A stretch of DNA of 64,000 nucleotides from positions 1,038,247 through 1,102,246 of the forward strand of contig SMSO01000037.1 of assembly GCA_004764695.1 (NCBI GenBank), written 5' to 3'. The translations under genes and the position numbers were made by a program. This stretch comes from Schizochytrium sp. TIO01 (lineage: Eukaryota > Sar > Bigyra > Thraustochytrida > Thraustochytriidae). The notes beneath the pieces were generated by a model that was given only the letters and a program-made list of their open reading frames with translations, did not search any database and had not been told where the DNA came from. This document shows, one piece after another, positions 30,501 to 40,879 of the stretch. Position 1 is the first letter of the stretch, and the number at the start of each line of letters is the position of its first letter.

Positions 30501-31443
30501 ATGGACTTACTCCAATGTTGTGAGGTTCTTACATTCTTGGAGGGTCCTTGCCAATGCCTGGGCACCTTGCGTGCCAATGTTGTTGCTAGAAAGACTGTAT
30601 TGAGTAATATCAAAACGCGAAGAAAGCAAGAGCAAAGTCAGTCATCTCAACTGCCGAGTGGAATCGCCACAAGCACTTCATGATTGCTTCTTCTGGTTGG
30701 TGTGTCTTGCTAGACGCATATATTTTGCATTCTCGCGATTCTTCTGCAACCATCCTGATGTCGTCATTTCATATTGACGGATCTTCTATGGGGCTAGATG
30801 CTAGTTACTCGTATTGAATAAATGGACTTACTCCAATGTTGTGAGGTTCTTGCATTCTTGGAGGGTCCTTGCCAATGCCTGGGCACCTTGCGTGCCAATG
30901 TTGTTGTTCAAAAGACTGTGTTGAGCAATATCAAATCCCCCAAGAAAGCAAGAGCAACGTCAGTCATCTCAACTGCCGAGTGGAATCGTCACAAGCACTT
31001 TATGATTGTTTCGTTTGTATGGGGTTTTTCGGCTAGACGTATATCGTGCTCTTTCACGACTTTGCCGAGATTATTTTGAATCTGTAATTTAATATCCACG
31101 GCTCTTTGATGTGATTTTTTTTTGCAATTAATTGATCTTGAATTTGTTATTCCTCCAATGTTTCCAGGAGGTTGCACCTTTTTAACGGATTTGCCGGTGT
31201 CCGAGTAGGCTCAAGACAAGCTGCTTGTTCGAGAGCTCTGTGAAACAAAGTACGGCAGGGGATACTGGAAAACAAAGCAAAATTGCTTCAGACTTTGTAT
31301 CTGTATCTCCCACTGGCATTGATGCGCTTGGGAACTTACCAAATTTCTGTGGTATCTGGATTGATATTCTCAATCCGACGAGCACTTTGTATTCTGCTAG
31401 GGGGGGGCGCAATGGCACGCTGGCTGGCCCTACCTTTTCTCAT
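24975..31443 (-). CDS. LRR - transmembrane - protein kinase - RBR-like zinc protein (multi-exon receptor)
   Basis: Assembled minus-strand gene. Exons are 31443-31340 (ATG start), nine 84-nt LRR exons (30915-30832, 30594-30511, 30273-30190, 29951-29868, 29630-29547, 29309-29226, 28987-28904, 28666-28583, 28339-28256), a transmembrane exon 28115-27732, and a long exon ending at TAA 24975. All exons up to the last join are phase 2, with GTAAGT or GTAAG donors and CAG acceptors. With the last acceptor at 27574/27573 the frame closes at 1280 residues. The order is a basic N-terminus, nine 28-residue NLR/ribonuclease-inhibitor-type repeats, one or two membrane segments, a helical linker, a kinase domain and a RING/IBR/RING-like module. 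By analogy it senses a ligand through the LRRs and signals by phosphorylation and ubiquitin transfer. No signal peptide is seen, so the LRRs may be cytosolic. The last intron boundary is uncertain: acceptors at about 27558, 27573 and 27591 keep frame, and a 44-nt extra exon at about 27600-27645 is possible. Confidence 0.75.
27732..28115 (-). other. Transmembrane exon of the LRR-kinase gene
   Basis: Acceptor ATACTTGACAG at 28116 and donor GTAAGT at 27731. The exon is open for 384 nt and follows the last LRR in frame (TTVWLYPVSK). It carries two hydrophobic stretches, about FFVFRFVLVLGTC and a stronger YVSFVVSFCIVFVVWFCTW, followed by a charged stop-transfer-like SNKTTEDLKKTEDT. The T-rich first part could be an unrecognised intron, so one or two membrane passes are possible. 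Confidence 0.6.
28256..31237 (-). repeat. Tandem array of LRR exon-intron units, 321-322 bp period
   Basis: Ten in-register units, nine intact. Each unit is an 84-nt exon plus an intron of 237-243 nt. The exon encodes one LRR: L-x-x-N-x-IG, then TQGAQALARTLQECKNLTTL, with the split codon giving Asp or Asn. Acceptors read CAACACAG or CAATACAG; donors are GTAAGT. Exon ends lie at 28256, 28583, 28904, 29226, 29547, 29868, 30190, 30511, 30832 and (degenerate) 31154. The residues between the first Leu and IG differ: SFNN, RRNE, SWNN, WNNN, WNNY, WNNN, SSNN, SSNN, LNNN from the 3'-most exon to the 5'-most. Plus-strand frames across the array (starting MNLLQCCEVLAFLEG or MDLLQCCEV...) are antisense shadows. 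Confidence 0.9.
31154..31237 (-). pseudogene. Degenerate tenth LRR exon
   Basis: Exactly 84 nt, in register with the array and preceded by a good acceptor (GTTTCACAG). It retains LKRCNLLETL at its end where intact exons have LQECKNLTTL. The donor is lost (GGAATA in place of GTAAGT), the rest is strongly diverged, and joining it to the first coding exon would create TGA across the splice. It is therefore probably skipped. The 238-nt interval to the next exon still matches the intron length of the intact units. Confidence 0.6.
31340..31443 (-). other. First coding exon of the LRR-kinase gene
   Basis: ATG at 31443 opens a 34-codon exon (MRKGRASQRAIAPPPSR...) that ends ...DTTEI plus TG before a GTAAGT donor. 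Phase 2 matches the LRR exons. Joined to the first canonical LRR exon it reads TTEICLLNNNIG, which lies in register with the internal joints (LTTLDLWNNNIG); this supports the join. No hydrophobic signal sequence is present. Confidence 0.6.
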
Positions 31444-33360
31444 TCTGCTTGAGTAATCCCTGACCAGGGCTCTGAACAAAAACGAAAAGTATCAAGTGCA
31501 GATGATAAAACCTTTGACTTGGCTCATAAATACGCACGTTTGCAAGTTGAGTGGTGGTGGATTGCCGTTATGGAGCGGTATGGCTGTCTAGTCAGGGTTT
31601 CGGGTTTGCTTGTAAATCTTCGGTGCAATTCTGTGATCTGGTCTGCCCATTCTAGTTGCCTTTTGATTTGTTGTTATTTAAAAGTTTTCTACTTCCGGCT
31701 TTACTATAATTGACTAATATCATTAGCTAGCATCAATAAATATTTCATGGAATGGTTATGAGCCTCTAGCTTTCCGGGTTCATGGTGATTGGCTAAAATT
31801 TCGCATGCCATAACAGAGTCTCTGCGGAGATGTCATGTAGTTGGCGGCTTAAAGGTTTCTATTCTGCCCATTAAGTATATGACGAAAATGCGACAGCTGA
31901 AAGCAGAGAGCCTCAGACTTGGCTACGGAAGCTTTCTATTTATTTTGGGATCACTTAAACTTTTATTATAACCCCATTGATCTCGGTAATATGAGAATGA
32001 AGCTATAATATGCACGTTTAGAGGGGGTATGAAACGTCTAATAGCTCTGGCTCCTGATATTGAGAGCGGCGAGATCCTTACTAGATTAATAACTACGTAT
32101 TGGGTGCCTATGAAAAGGCAGTATTTTTTTAATTCGAGGCCCACTCTTTATTAGACAAAGAGCCGAATCCAGGCATGAAGAAGGTTATAACTTAAGGAAC
32201 TTTACTGTCGTAATAATTTCTATGAATTGATGAACTAGAGAAACGTCAGAGCACTTTGATTGATAGCTCTGCAGCATGCAAAAATAAAGTATTCACGCGA
32301 CAAGGAGAAGAGGAAAACACTCAGGCAAGAATCTGGCTTAAGCCCAAGCTTGCAAATGAACTTCACCTGTAACACCGTCGAAAGAAGCCAGGGGAAATGC
32401 GCGCTTAGGTCAAAGCCGTTCCTTCCAAATTACGCGCTCTGCATCAGTCTACTGGAACAGCCATGAGGACGAATTTAAGTTCTAATCATGTGGAAGATTA
32501 CTTGCTTTTGCCCACTCATCATTGCGCGAGATAGAATATTATCGTATTTCAATACTCAAGACTCTCTTCCTCTCAAAGCAGAAGGTTGCAAGTACAAGAC
32601 ATGATTTGAGATATGGGGAAACTGCTTTGAAGGCTAGAAGTACTACATACGCTGCTCATCTCTTTCTATACTTCTATAACTTTAAATGAACTAGTCAGTG
32701 GTGATTTGCCGGACGTCTTTTCTTATCTCTTTTAGTTGATTATTACTTTCGCGGTGTTTTTTCTTTTGAAATCGAAGTTACAAAAGGCTTCCACATTTCC
32801 ACTTTTTTTTACTTCCTGTAATAAAGGTAGTTCTACTGCATATGAGCCGTATGCAAAAATACAAACGAGTGGCGCAGCGCAGTGAACTATGTAAAGAACA
32901 TTCAAAGTGGGACGAGTTGCTTAGACTATAAGTTTGAGGGTTTTGTTAACATAAATCCTTCTATCTACGCCTGAAGGTGGCCAAAGAGGCAATACTAGCT
33001 CCATTTGCTCCAAGTAGATACATGAAATAAGGGTGCATATGCGCGGCGTCTCATTCAGATAACATACATGAACTTTAAGATGGCAATGCATTAAATCCAT
33101 CGGAGGAAGATTTCTTGCTCCTACTGTCGTATTCTTTACTCCAAAAAGGTACGTGCTTCTTGCTGAGCTCCTTCTTGGACGACTTCCTATAATTTCAATA
33201 CCTTCTTTTGGTATTGCAAGTCATCAAATCAGTACAGAATCTTTAAAAGGGAAAGAATAAAATTTAGTAGAAAAGCACGTTTGCTAAGAGTACGTAGTTT
33301 CATGGAACCTCAAGCAGAATAACTTACATTTGCTGGGCTTAGGGGCTGCCAGAGACTGTG
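31444..33360. other. AT-rich spacer upstream of the LRR-kinase gene
   Basis: Should hold the LRR-kinase promoter and the 3' UTR of the coiled-coil gene. A minus-strand segment at about 31990-32100 reads SISGARAIRRF, faintly LRR-like, but has no matching splice sites. No other gene is supported. Confidence 0.4.
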
Positions 33361-36300
33361 CTAGAAATGTGCGGGAACCTCTAGGTCTTGCTCTAATCTA
33401 TCCAGCGCCTGATTTTCATGCTGCGGCATTGGTCTCTGCGAAGAAGATGCATTCGAAGTGCAAGAAGCTGTAGACCAGGAGGATCTTGATTTGCTCGGCG
33501 GGGAGAGAGACGAAGTCTCCGAATTGATCTCACGAGTCTCGATGGTGGGCCTGCGGCGGCGATTTACTGGCTGGGCAAGCCGTGACCACTGGTCAGACTC
33601 GCCAGGAACAGCGCCAAGATTACCTAAGGCTTGTCGCATTGTCTGGTTAAGCGACTCGATCCGCTTATCCTTGCGCTTCATGAGTGCCTGAAGTTTGGAG
33701 TTCTGTACACGAAGCTCCGACAACTCGAACTTGACCTGCTTTAGATGCTGGATCTTCTGACGATGATTTTGATGGCCAGTCAGAGCAGCATTTTCAGTGG
33801 CAAGGCGGCTGAGTTCTTCGCGCGCCCTTTCTTGCTCAGCTTTTGTAAGAGCAAGTTCATTGCTGCGTGAGTCAAGATCTTCAGCTAGCAAGTTACTCTC
33901 AGCGAGTTTAATACGGTAGACGTGAACTTGTGTTTCCAGAGAGCTTTCCTTTGCAACGGCTGCATCCAACTGATCATGCAGGTCGTGCACCATCTGTTTA
34001 AGTCGTTGCACATGCTCATGATCAACCCTTGCAGCCTCATGTTCTAAGTTCTCCATTTGGGTCTCAAGATGCTCGATCACTTGTAGCTTTGCATGGAGCG
34101 TACCCTCAGCATCCTCACGAGCTGCTTTCTCTACTCGGAGAATCTCTACCATCTTCCCATGCTCCGTTTTCAATGCGTCGAGCTCATGGTTTGTCGAAAG
34201 CACTTCATGCATAGCTGCCTCAAGCTCACGCTTGAGCTCGGCGTGGGCATGCTCAAGTTGATCAAAGGCTGATGATTTACTTTCTAGATGTTGAGTGATT
34301 TGTAATCGGCAATTCTTTTCAACACAAAGATCATTTGTAATTGACTCTTGGGTTTTCTCAAGTGCTGAAAGCTGCTCGCGCAGTGATGTTTCCCGTTCTT
34401 TACATGCAGTAAGTTCTGCGTTCAACTCCAAATGGGTTTGGGATAGTGAGGTCAATGCACTAGCACTGTCTGATAAGTTAGAATTTGTTTTTTGATGTGC
34501 TTCGCGTTCGATTTGCAATTCCTGCTGCCAGTGAGGACTTTGCAGTTTGCAAGTCTGTCAACTTGTTTCGAAGATCTTGGCACAGTGCTGACGAGGCCTC
34601 CAGCTCTGACTTGAGTTGATTGAACCTGAGGGTCAATTCTGTCAAGTCCAATGTTTTCTTTTGAAGCTCTATTTGGGTTGTGATATTTGCCTCCTGTTCG
34701 GCCTGGAAGGCGACGGACACATCGTTGTGAGATTTTCGCACAGAGACGAGCTCATCTTGCATAGCACGTTTGTCGCCCTCAAGGGTTCGAATTGTTACTT
34801 CCAAGCTGTCTTGCCGCGATTTGAGTTCATTATGCTGCTGTAGAAGAGTGGTGAATTCACCCCTTTCTTGTGAAAGGTCATTCTCCAGCTGCAATGACAA
34901 GCTCTTGGAAGTAGCGATAGTTTCCTCATGCAAAGCAATCTGTTCAGAAAGTTCCGTGACTTTTGCCTCAAGGTTTGCACGAGCCTCAATAAGCTTCGAC
35001 TCTCTGACGTGTTGTTCTTCCATGGATGCTTTCAGACTATTTTCGTTCGCAAGACGCTGCATATCCAAATCTTCGAATTTGCTCTGAGATTCTTCTTGAA
35101 CACGCTTTGCTTCCGCCTTTGCAAGCTCAAGTTCTGACAAAGCGCTTTGAAGTTGGGATTGTGTCTCAGCCTGGCGATTCGCTTGGGCTGAATAGAGCTC
35201 ACAAAGGGAGGCTACAATCTGGTCTGCATCTTTATGATCAACGTCAGGGGAGAGCTCGAAACTTGAAGAGAGTCTGCTGAAGTGACCTTGCAGAGTGTCA
35301 CGCTCATTGGTAATTTGACACAATTCAATGTTTTTACTTTCAAGTTCAGTTTCCAAGGCTCCAAAGCGAGTACGGAGATTGGACAGTTCATCGCGAGCAC
35401 CATGCAGAGCATTGTTAAGCTCATATATTTGTGCAGTAGAACTAGAAGAAAGTTCATCAAGTTTCTGCTGGGAGGAAAGAGCCTTAGACTCCCATTCTTC
35501 CGCATTCTGCGCATGATTAGTTTTTTCGGTTGTGAGCTGTGAGATGCGGGCATTAAGGTCAGCTTGTAATTGCTCAGAGCTCTGCAGATGCTCTTGAAGG
35601 TCTTTATGCTTTTGTTCAAACTGCTCTCGTAATTCTTGCTCTTGCTCCAAGCGTTGTTGGACTTGGGATTCCAATTCACCGATACGTGATTTGAGTGCTA
35701 CGGATCGGTTCTCTGCCTCACTCAAAGCCTCTGCTTTTGTATTTGCATCCTCTCGCCAAAATTCAAGAGCTTTTTCTTGCTGCATCATATCAGCTTCTTT
35801 CGAGGCAAACTGATTATTCGCATCATCGAGCTGCTTCTGTGTACTTTCAAAGTTTGAGCGTGCTGCGTCTAAATCAGACAAGGCTGCATCAAGCTTACCC
35901 TTTGTTACATGCAAGCTGTGTTGTGAGTCTTGCAACTCAGAAGATAGTGTGTCGATCTTTTCTTCAAAAACAGTAGCAGCCTGATGCCTCCTTTCTTGTT
36001 CCTCTCGAATCTCATCCTTAAGCTCAATGCAAGTTTGCTCCAGAGCTCCAACTTCTTTTTCTGCGTTGATTTTGGCATCCTGCTCACGCAACAAGCTGTC
36101 TTCCAAGTCAACTTGCCTAATTTCAAGATCCCGGATTTGCTCTTCTGCGGTTCCAAGTTGAGCACGTAATGCATCCAGGGCATGTTCAGTCTCGGCTTTT
36201 TCTGTGCACAAGACTTCCATAGCCTCTCTGCAGTGGGATATATCTTCTTCAAGACAGGAGATTTGGCCTTGAGCATCAGCCAAGGCGTCACTCATTGAGA

Positions 36301-37519
36301 ACTCAGAGGTTTCCAGGGCATCGACAAGCTCAGCTTCGCGCTTTCTGAATTGCTCACGGAGGCTGATTGCCATTGCCTCGGCTTGTTCGAGCGCTTGGCT
36401 TGTTTTCCGCGAAGCACCAAGCAGCGCTACCTTTTCCTTCACGTTGCGTTGGCATGCGTCAGTGATGAGACGCATTTGCTCGAGAAGGGCGCGCGTTGAT
36501 TCAGTCTGCTCCTTCACTGTACGCTCAGAAGCTTGCAGTTTGGCTCGAAGATCATGAGCTTGCTTGCGCTTCTGGTCATAGGCAGACTGAGATGCGTCCA
36601 AAGATGACTGTACACGCAAAATTTCATCAGCACAAGTTCGATTTTCAATGATGAGGCCTTCGTTTTCTGTAGTGAGAAGCTCAATTTCCTCTTGCAGAGA
36701 TGCTATATAATCATTATCTGTCTCTGCACTTGCCCACATTGATTTATCTTCTTCCACAGGGTGTTGAAGAGCACAACTGCACTCAATAGCTTCCACAACT
36801 TGTTCGGACATGTCCCATTCGCCTTCGACAGCTGCATCCCGCTGATTTAATGCGGCCTTTTGAAGAAGGTTGTGCTGCTGGCGCAGTCTTGAAAGTTCGA
36901 TGGCTTTACAAATCCTTACCAGCTCCAGGTCGTAGGCACGTCTCTCAGCAATATCTTTGAATTTTTCCTCGCGCTCAAGATTTCTGAGGGCAGCAGCGGC
37001 GGCAGCACTGGCAGCAATTCCCCTGCGTGAGGTTTTCCGGAGCTGCTGCTGCAGACTGGGAACCTGACTGGCTAGCTTGGAGTTTTCAGCTAGCTCTGCC
37101 TCGAGCTGTCGCAACCGGCTTGATGAGTGTTTAAGATGTCTGGTCAAGTTGTCTTTCTCAGCCAGCAATGTGCGGAGGCGCTTACGAAGTCTTTCAGTTT
37201 CAGACTCAGCAGCTTGAGGTACATTAAATTCGACGGCGCGCTCGGGAGCTAAGCTTTGTCGACGGAAGCTGGGAGGGCGGGGTTTGCGAACACTTTGTGC
37301 ACCCGCCTCAGCATCAAGTTCCACGTTATAGGCACCAGGTCCAAGATTTTCTGCATCTTCGTCATTGAGGAATCGTGCTGTTCCACTGATAGTTAGGTTT
37401 TGATAGGCTTTGGATTTGAGAGCTTCTGCAGCTTTGTCTACATCATAGGCGCCAGGGCCGAGGCTGGGGTTCTTGCCCTTATCCTCCCAGAACCTTTGAA
37501 CCTTTGATTTACTAAACAT
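33361..37519 (-). CDS. Large coiled-coil protein with N-terminal SHIPPO-type PGAY motifs (frame break near 34522)
   Basis: From ATG 37519 the protein opens with two SHIPPO/STPGR-like motifs, NPSLGPGAYDV (17-27) and ENLGPGAYNV (57-66), as in proteins bound to flagellar microtubules. Then come over 1,200 residues of almost unbroken heptad coiled coil rich in Glu, Gln, Leu, Ala and Ser. The frame is interrupted once. The first frame ends at 34478, while the coiled coil continues in another frame to 33361. Around 34521-34522 the minus strand reads GCAGCAGGAATTG; without one G the heptads run straight through (SSLAA-ELQIEREAHQ). I therefore read this as a one-base insertion, either a sequencing error or a real mutation. 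An intron there is less likely because no GT-AG pair of usable length is seen. Combined length is about 1,420 residues. It is divergent from the coiled-coil gene at 38762. The exact orthologue is unknown; flagellar or centrosomal scaffolding is inferred. Confidence 0.8.
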
Positions 37520-38761
37520 CTCTGCTCTTTTCTTCCTTGACCGAGGTTCGTGTTTGCTCCTTATAGGTTGATTCCAAAGTTGCAAGGGCTTCGAGCTGCA
37601 AAGAGGTGTCCTCTGTTGGATATGGCTCACTCTTGAGCCCAGAAATGCCTACACTACCTTGTTTCGCCACAGCGCACAATCCTCGTAGTATAGAACACAA
37701 AACCAAGCACCTAAAGGGTGAATGAACAATGTTCTGTTAGACAATCTGTAGCCCCGAAATCAAGCCAAATGGAAGACGAACGCTGCAGTCTTTGGCAGAG
37801 GTTTACAAAGACAATTTAACTTGCGTCAAAGACAGCAAAGTTATAGCTAAAACAACAGCAGCAAAAGGTGAATGAGTCTCGACAAAGAACCCACGCAGCA
37901 ACAACAGGCAACCACGCCTGCTGGCCCGCGCGTTGTCACCGACTGGAGATTTCCGGTCTGCTGACAGTTGGACTTTTCCGATTTGGTCTGTCCCAGCGTT
38001 TATCTTAGCCTGCTCAAGCAGACAAGGTTAGTTATGATCAGGATTTACATGGAACTGCTCGTTTGCTCACAGTAGTCTCCAGCAAGCCCAAACGGCGGTT
38101 GCACGCCACGGGCATTCCCCGTGTTCCTCGAGTTAGATCCGTTGAAGGGCGAAATAAATGGAGGGTGAGGACGAAAGGGCACTTGGAACGATGAACTGCG
38201 CAGGGAGGTTCTGCGGATAGGCACACGAGAGCAAATGATAGTTTGATTTGGAGCAGCGACTAGATGCTATTTATCTAGATGGTAATAGGAGTAGTTGGTG
38301 TGTAGGGAAAGGATATGATTGGACAGGCAGGATTTCCCTATTTGTAGAAATGAGAACAGTGCATATACGTGCCTCATAGTGTGTACTTTATTCGTGTGAG
38401 CATTTAAGATCTCAACAATGAAGGTGGTTTACACAACGTTGAGTCGGTACTAAGGAAAACGTAGTTTGGTAGATAATTATATTGCTTGCACTAGCAGCAA
38501 TGAGCAAGGAGCAGGTAGCATAAGGACAAAATTCCTTAGCTTGGTTGGCGAGGTTAGCTGTTTAGCAACAGTCAAGCTGCACTGCCAAGGTGCGTATAGA
38601 CACAGACAGCGAAAGCTGGCTGAGTAAAATTAGAACTGATTAAAATCAATCCTTCTGGCGGAGGTATTGAAGTGCGTGCTTAAGCTCAAGGCAAATTTGA
38701 CGAGTGCTCTCCTGCAAGATCGAATCACGAAGCAAGGGTGGGGTTTCGTAATTTAGGCGTC
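37520..38761. promoter_or_regulatory. Divergent intergenic region between two coiled-coil genes
   Basis: 1.24 kb between the starts of two head-to-head genes, so it should hold both promoters. I see no clear TATA box and no other gene. Co-regulation of the pair, for example with flagellar assembly, is an inference from the arrangement only. Confidence 0.35.
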
Positions 38762-40177
38762 ATGACGACGTCTCGAGAACAGCAGGTCAATGCTCGCATT
38801 GCAGCACTCCGTAACGAACTCAACACTGCTGCGGCAAAGAATGTAGACGTTTCAGGAGATGCAACTGGACCAGGGGTTGCGTCTGGAGCAAACACTGTTG
38901 AAGCGCTGCAAGCAGACCTCAAGCGAAGGCAGGAGAGTTACATCAGGCGACAGCGTCAGTATGAAACACGGATTGAGGCCCTTGAGGTCGAGCTGGATGC
39001 TCTAAAAGCGGGTCGCACTAACTGGATGGAAACAGATGAAAGAATCTGCAACATTCGAGATCTCCACAAACAACTTTTAAAAAATGTCGAGCATGTGCAA
39101 GATAGTACTGCTAAAGTTCTCAAGGAGCAAGAGAGAGACCTTTTGCGAGCATTCCGTGCTCGTCTTTTTGACATCCAAAGTGAACTTGAAGTTGAGAAGA
39201 GTAAAGCAGATGTTGGGGCATCTTCTTGGATTGAGAAGAACAGACAGCTGGAGCGCGGTTTAGACTGGGCAAAGGAAATGGCCGATCGTCTTGAACGTGT
39301 AAATCAGAGTTTGCAAAAGGAGAACACACGATTAAAATCACAATTTAAAACACAAGAAGATGACCGCGAGTTTCTTATTCGCCAGCTTGTAGCTGTTAAA
39401 AAGGACAATGTCCAATTGCGCCAAGAATTAGAAAATAAGGAGGACGCTCTTCGGAAAAGAGATGAGGAGATTGAGTCTTTGCAAGCATTTAAGAAACAAG
39501 CAATGAATCAAAAAATGTCTACACTCAAACCTATTCAGGCATCCTCATCCACATCGCTGCAGCAACCCAAACGCTCAAATAGTATTCTTCCTCCAGCAGG
39601 ACGCACATCAATTGCACAACCGACATCGCCTATCGAGACAATGAATGCTCTGGCAGAAACAATCACGGGCCCAAATACTGATAAAGAGTCAAGATACAAG
39701 GAAATTATCAAGCGATTGAAGAAGCTGCTGGACACTGAGAGGAAGAACTTGCAAAAGGTCCGCAATGCATATTCCTCAGATTTGAAGACTCGCACCCAAC
39801 TTGAAGTGCTGCTGCGCCAATGTGTTGAGGATGTGCGGGCAAATATTATTCGCCATAGGCAGCATGCGGGTTCTTTGACCCAAGGGAGTACAACATCGAG
39901 CTCATATGATGCCTTGGAAGAGAATGAGTTTGACGAGCAAGATCGAGAAAAGCTGCTCGAAATTTTACTGTCTCAAGAGCGGGTGGTAAGTCTCTTATAT
40001 AAGAAGACATTTCCAAAGTCAGCAGCTACTCCTGGCACTTTTGTTGAAATGGCAGCTTCTATTGACCTGAATTCGCAGTCTGTACCCAGCTCTGGGCTTC
40101 TTGATTCAAGTAAGCCGTCAGACAATCAAGCGAGCCAGGAGAGCATTTCAAACCTATCTGACGAAGCGGTGCCATAG
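38762..40177 (+). CDS. Conserved-looking coiled-coil protein, probably cilium-associated
   Basis: 471 residues from ATG 38762; the frame is open from a GTG at 38738. After a short Ala/Thr-rich N-terminus the protein is mainly coiled coil to about residue 255. It contains dense, conserved-looking stretches such as DLHKQLLKNVEHVQDSTAKV, DLLRAFRARLFDIQSELE, ASSWIEKNRQLERGLDWAKE and DDREFLIRQLVAVKKDN. A Ser/Pro-rich linker follows (about 255-310), then a second helical block (RYKEIIKRLKKLLDTERKNL...) and a Ser-rich tail. I have an impression of a widespread ciliary coiled-coil family but cannot name it with confidence. No catalytic motif or membrane segment is present. Confidence 0.8.
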   Translation: MTTSREQQVNARIAALRNELNTAAAKNVDVSGDATGPGVASGANTVEALQADLKRRQESYIRRQRQYETRIEALEVELDALKAGRTNWMETDERICNIRDLHKQLLKNVEHVQDSTAKVLKEQERDLLRAFRARLFDIQSELEVEKSKADVGASSWIEKNRQLERGLDWAKEMADRLERVNQSLQKENTRLKSQFKTQEDDREFLIRQLVAVKKDNVQLRQELENKEDALRKRDEEIESLQAFKKQAMNQKMSTLKPIQASSSTSLQQPKRSNSILPPAGRTSIAQPTSPIETMNALAETITGPNTDKESRYKEIIKRLKKLLDTERKNLQKVRNAYSSDLKTRTQLEVLLRQCVEDVRANIIRHRQHAGSLTQGSTTSSSYDALEENEFDEQDREKLLEILLSQERVVSLLYKKTFPKSAATPGTFVEMAASIDLNSQSVPSSGLLDSSKPSDNQASQESISNLSDEAVP

Positions 40178-40879
40178 TAATAGTATTAGTATTGCAGGAT
40201 ATGTGCGATGTCTAAAATAGAGAAGCAATAACCAAACATTGTGTCTAAGTAACATAAAATAAATCCAACTTTGAAAATACAAATTACGGTTGTCACTTCC
40301 ATTAGCTGACTCTTCACCATCAGTTTAAAACAAGGGAAGATATTTCAAAATAAATAAAAAGCCAACACTCGCACTACCTCGAATCTTGAGGTTATTTTTG
40401 CAGAAGAAAACAGAATAGAATGGTACAATGGTTATTTTTTATAAGTCTGATTAACGAAAGAGGAAAGGTTTCCACAGGAATCAGTCGGTCCTAGTGCTTT
40501 CGATAGAGGGTGAAAAGGGGTTTATTATACATGGCTGATATCTCACCGACTAGACTTCTAAGCAGGTATATGTATGCATATTGTAATAATCATTCACAAA
40601 ATGAACTTTTAAGCCAACATCTTTCTCGGCCGCTCGCGTGTAAACTTACAGAGTGACTCACAAAATGAATCATCTTTGACGCAGAACGACACCTTCTCTC
40701 ATCTTTGATTGCAAGGTCATACACGATGTAGGAGGCTAAATGGAGTCAAACAAGTACAATTCTACAAATACATACAGGCAGACAAGAGACCTTTGTAACT
40801 CTTTTGGTCGAAATAAGACAAAGCGCAGACGATGTTGCCTTACGGCTATATATCTCGGTTTCACCACGTTCCAATGATA
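40178..40879. other. Spacer between convergent genes
   Basis: AT-rich 3' flanks of the coiled-coil gene and the receptor gene, with an AATAAA near 40257. Nothing else is seen. Confidence 0.5.

Noticed and set aside
28246-31079. Family of 60-105 residue plus-strand ORFs (MNLLQCCEVLAFLEG... and MDLLQCCEV...) repeated nine times
   Set aside because: They are antisense shadows of the minus-strand LRR exons and introns. The minus strand gives a canonical LRR consensus with exact splice sites; the plus strand gives no known motif.
30989-31177. Minus-strand 62-codon ORF in the array
   Set aside because: It lies almost wholly within a diverged intron of the tenth unit and reads the degenerate exon in the wrong frame.
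28256-31237. Regularly spaced repeats considered as a CRISPR-like or satellite array
   Set aside because: The period is 321 bp, introns and exons are both repeated, exons encode LRRs and the context is eukaryotic. There are no short repeats with unique spacers.
31990-32144. Upstream LRR-like segment (SISGARAIRRF)
   Set aside because: Only one short similarity, no acceptor or donor in phase and no 84-nt register.
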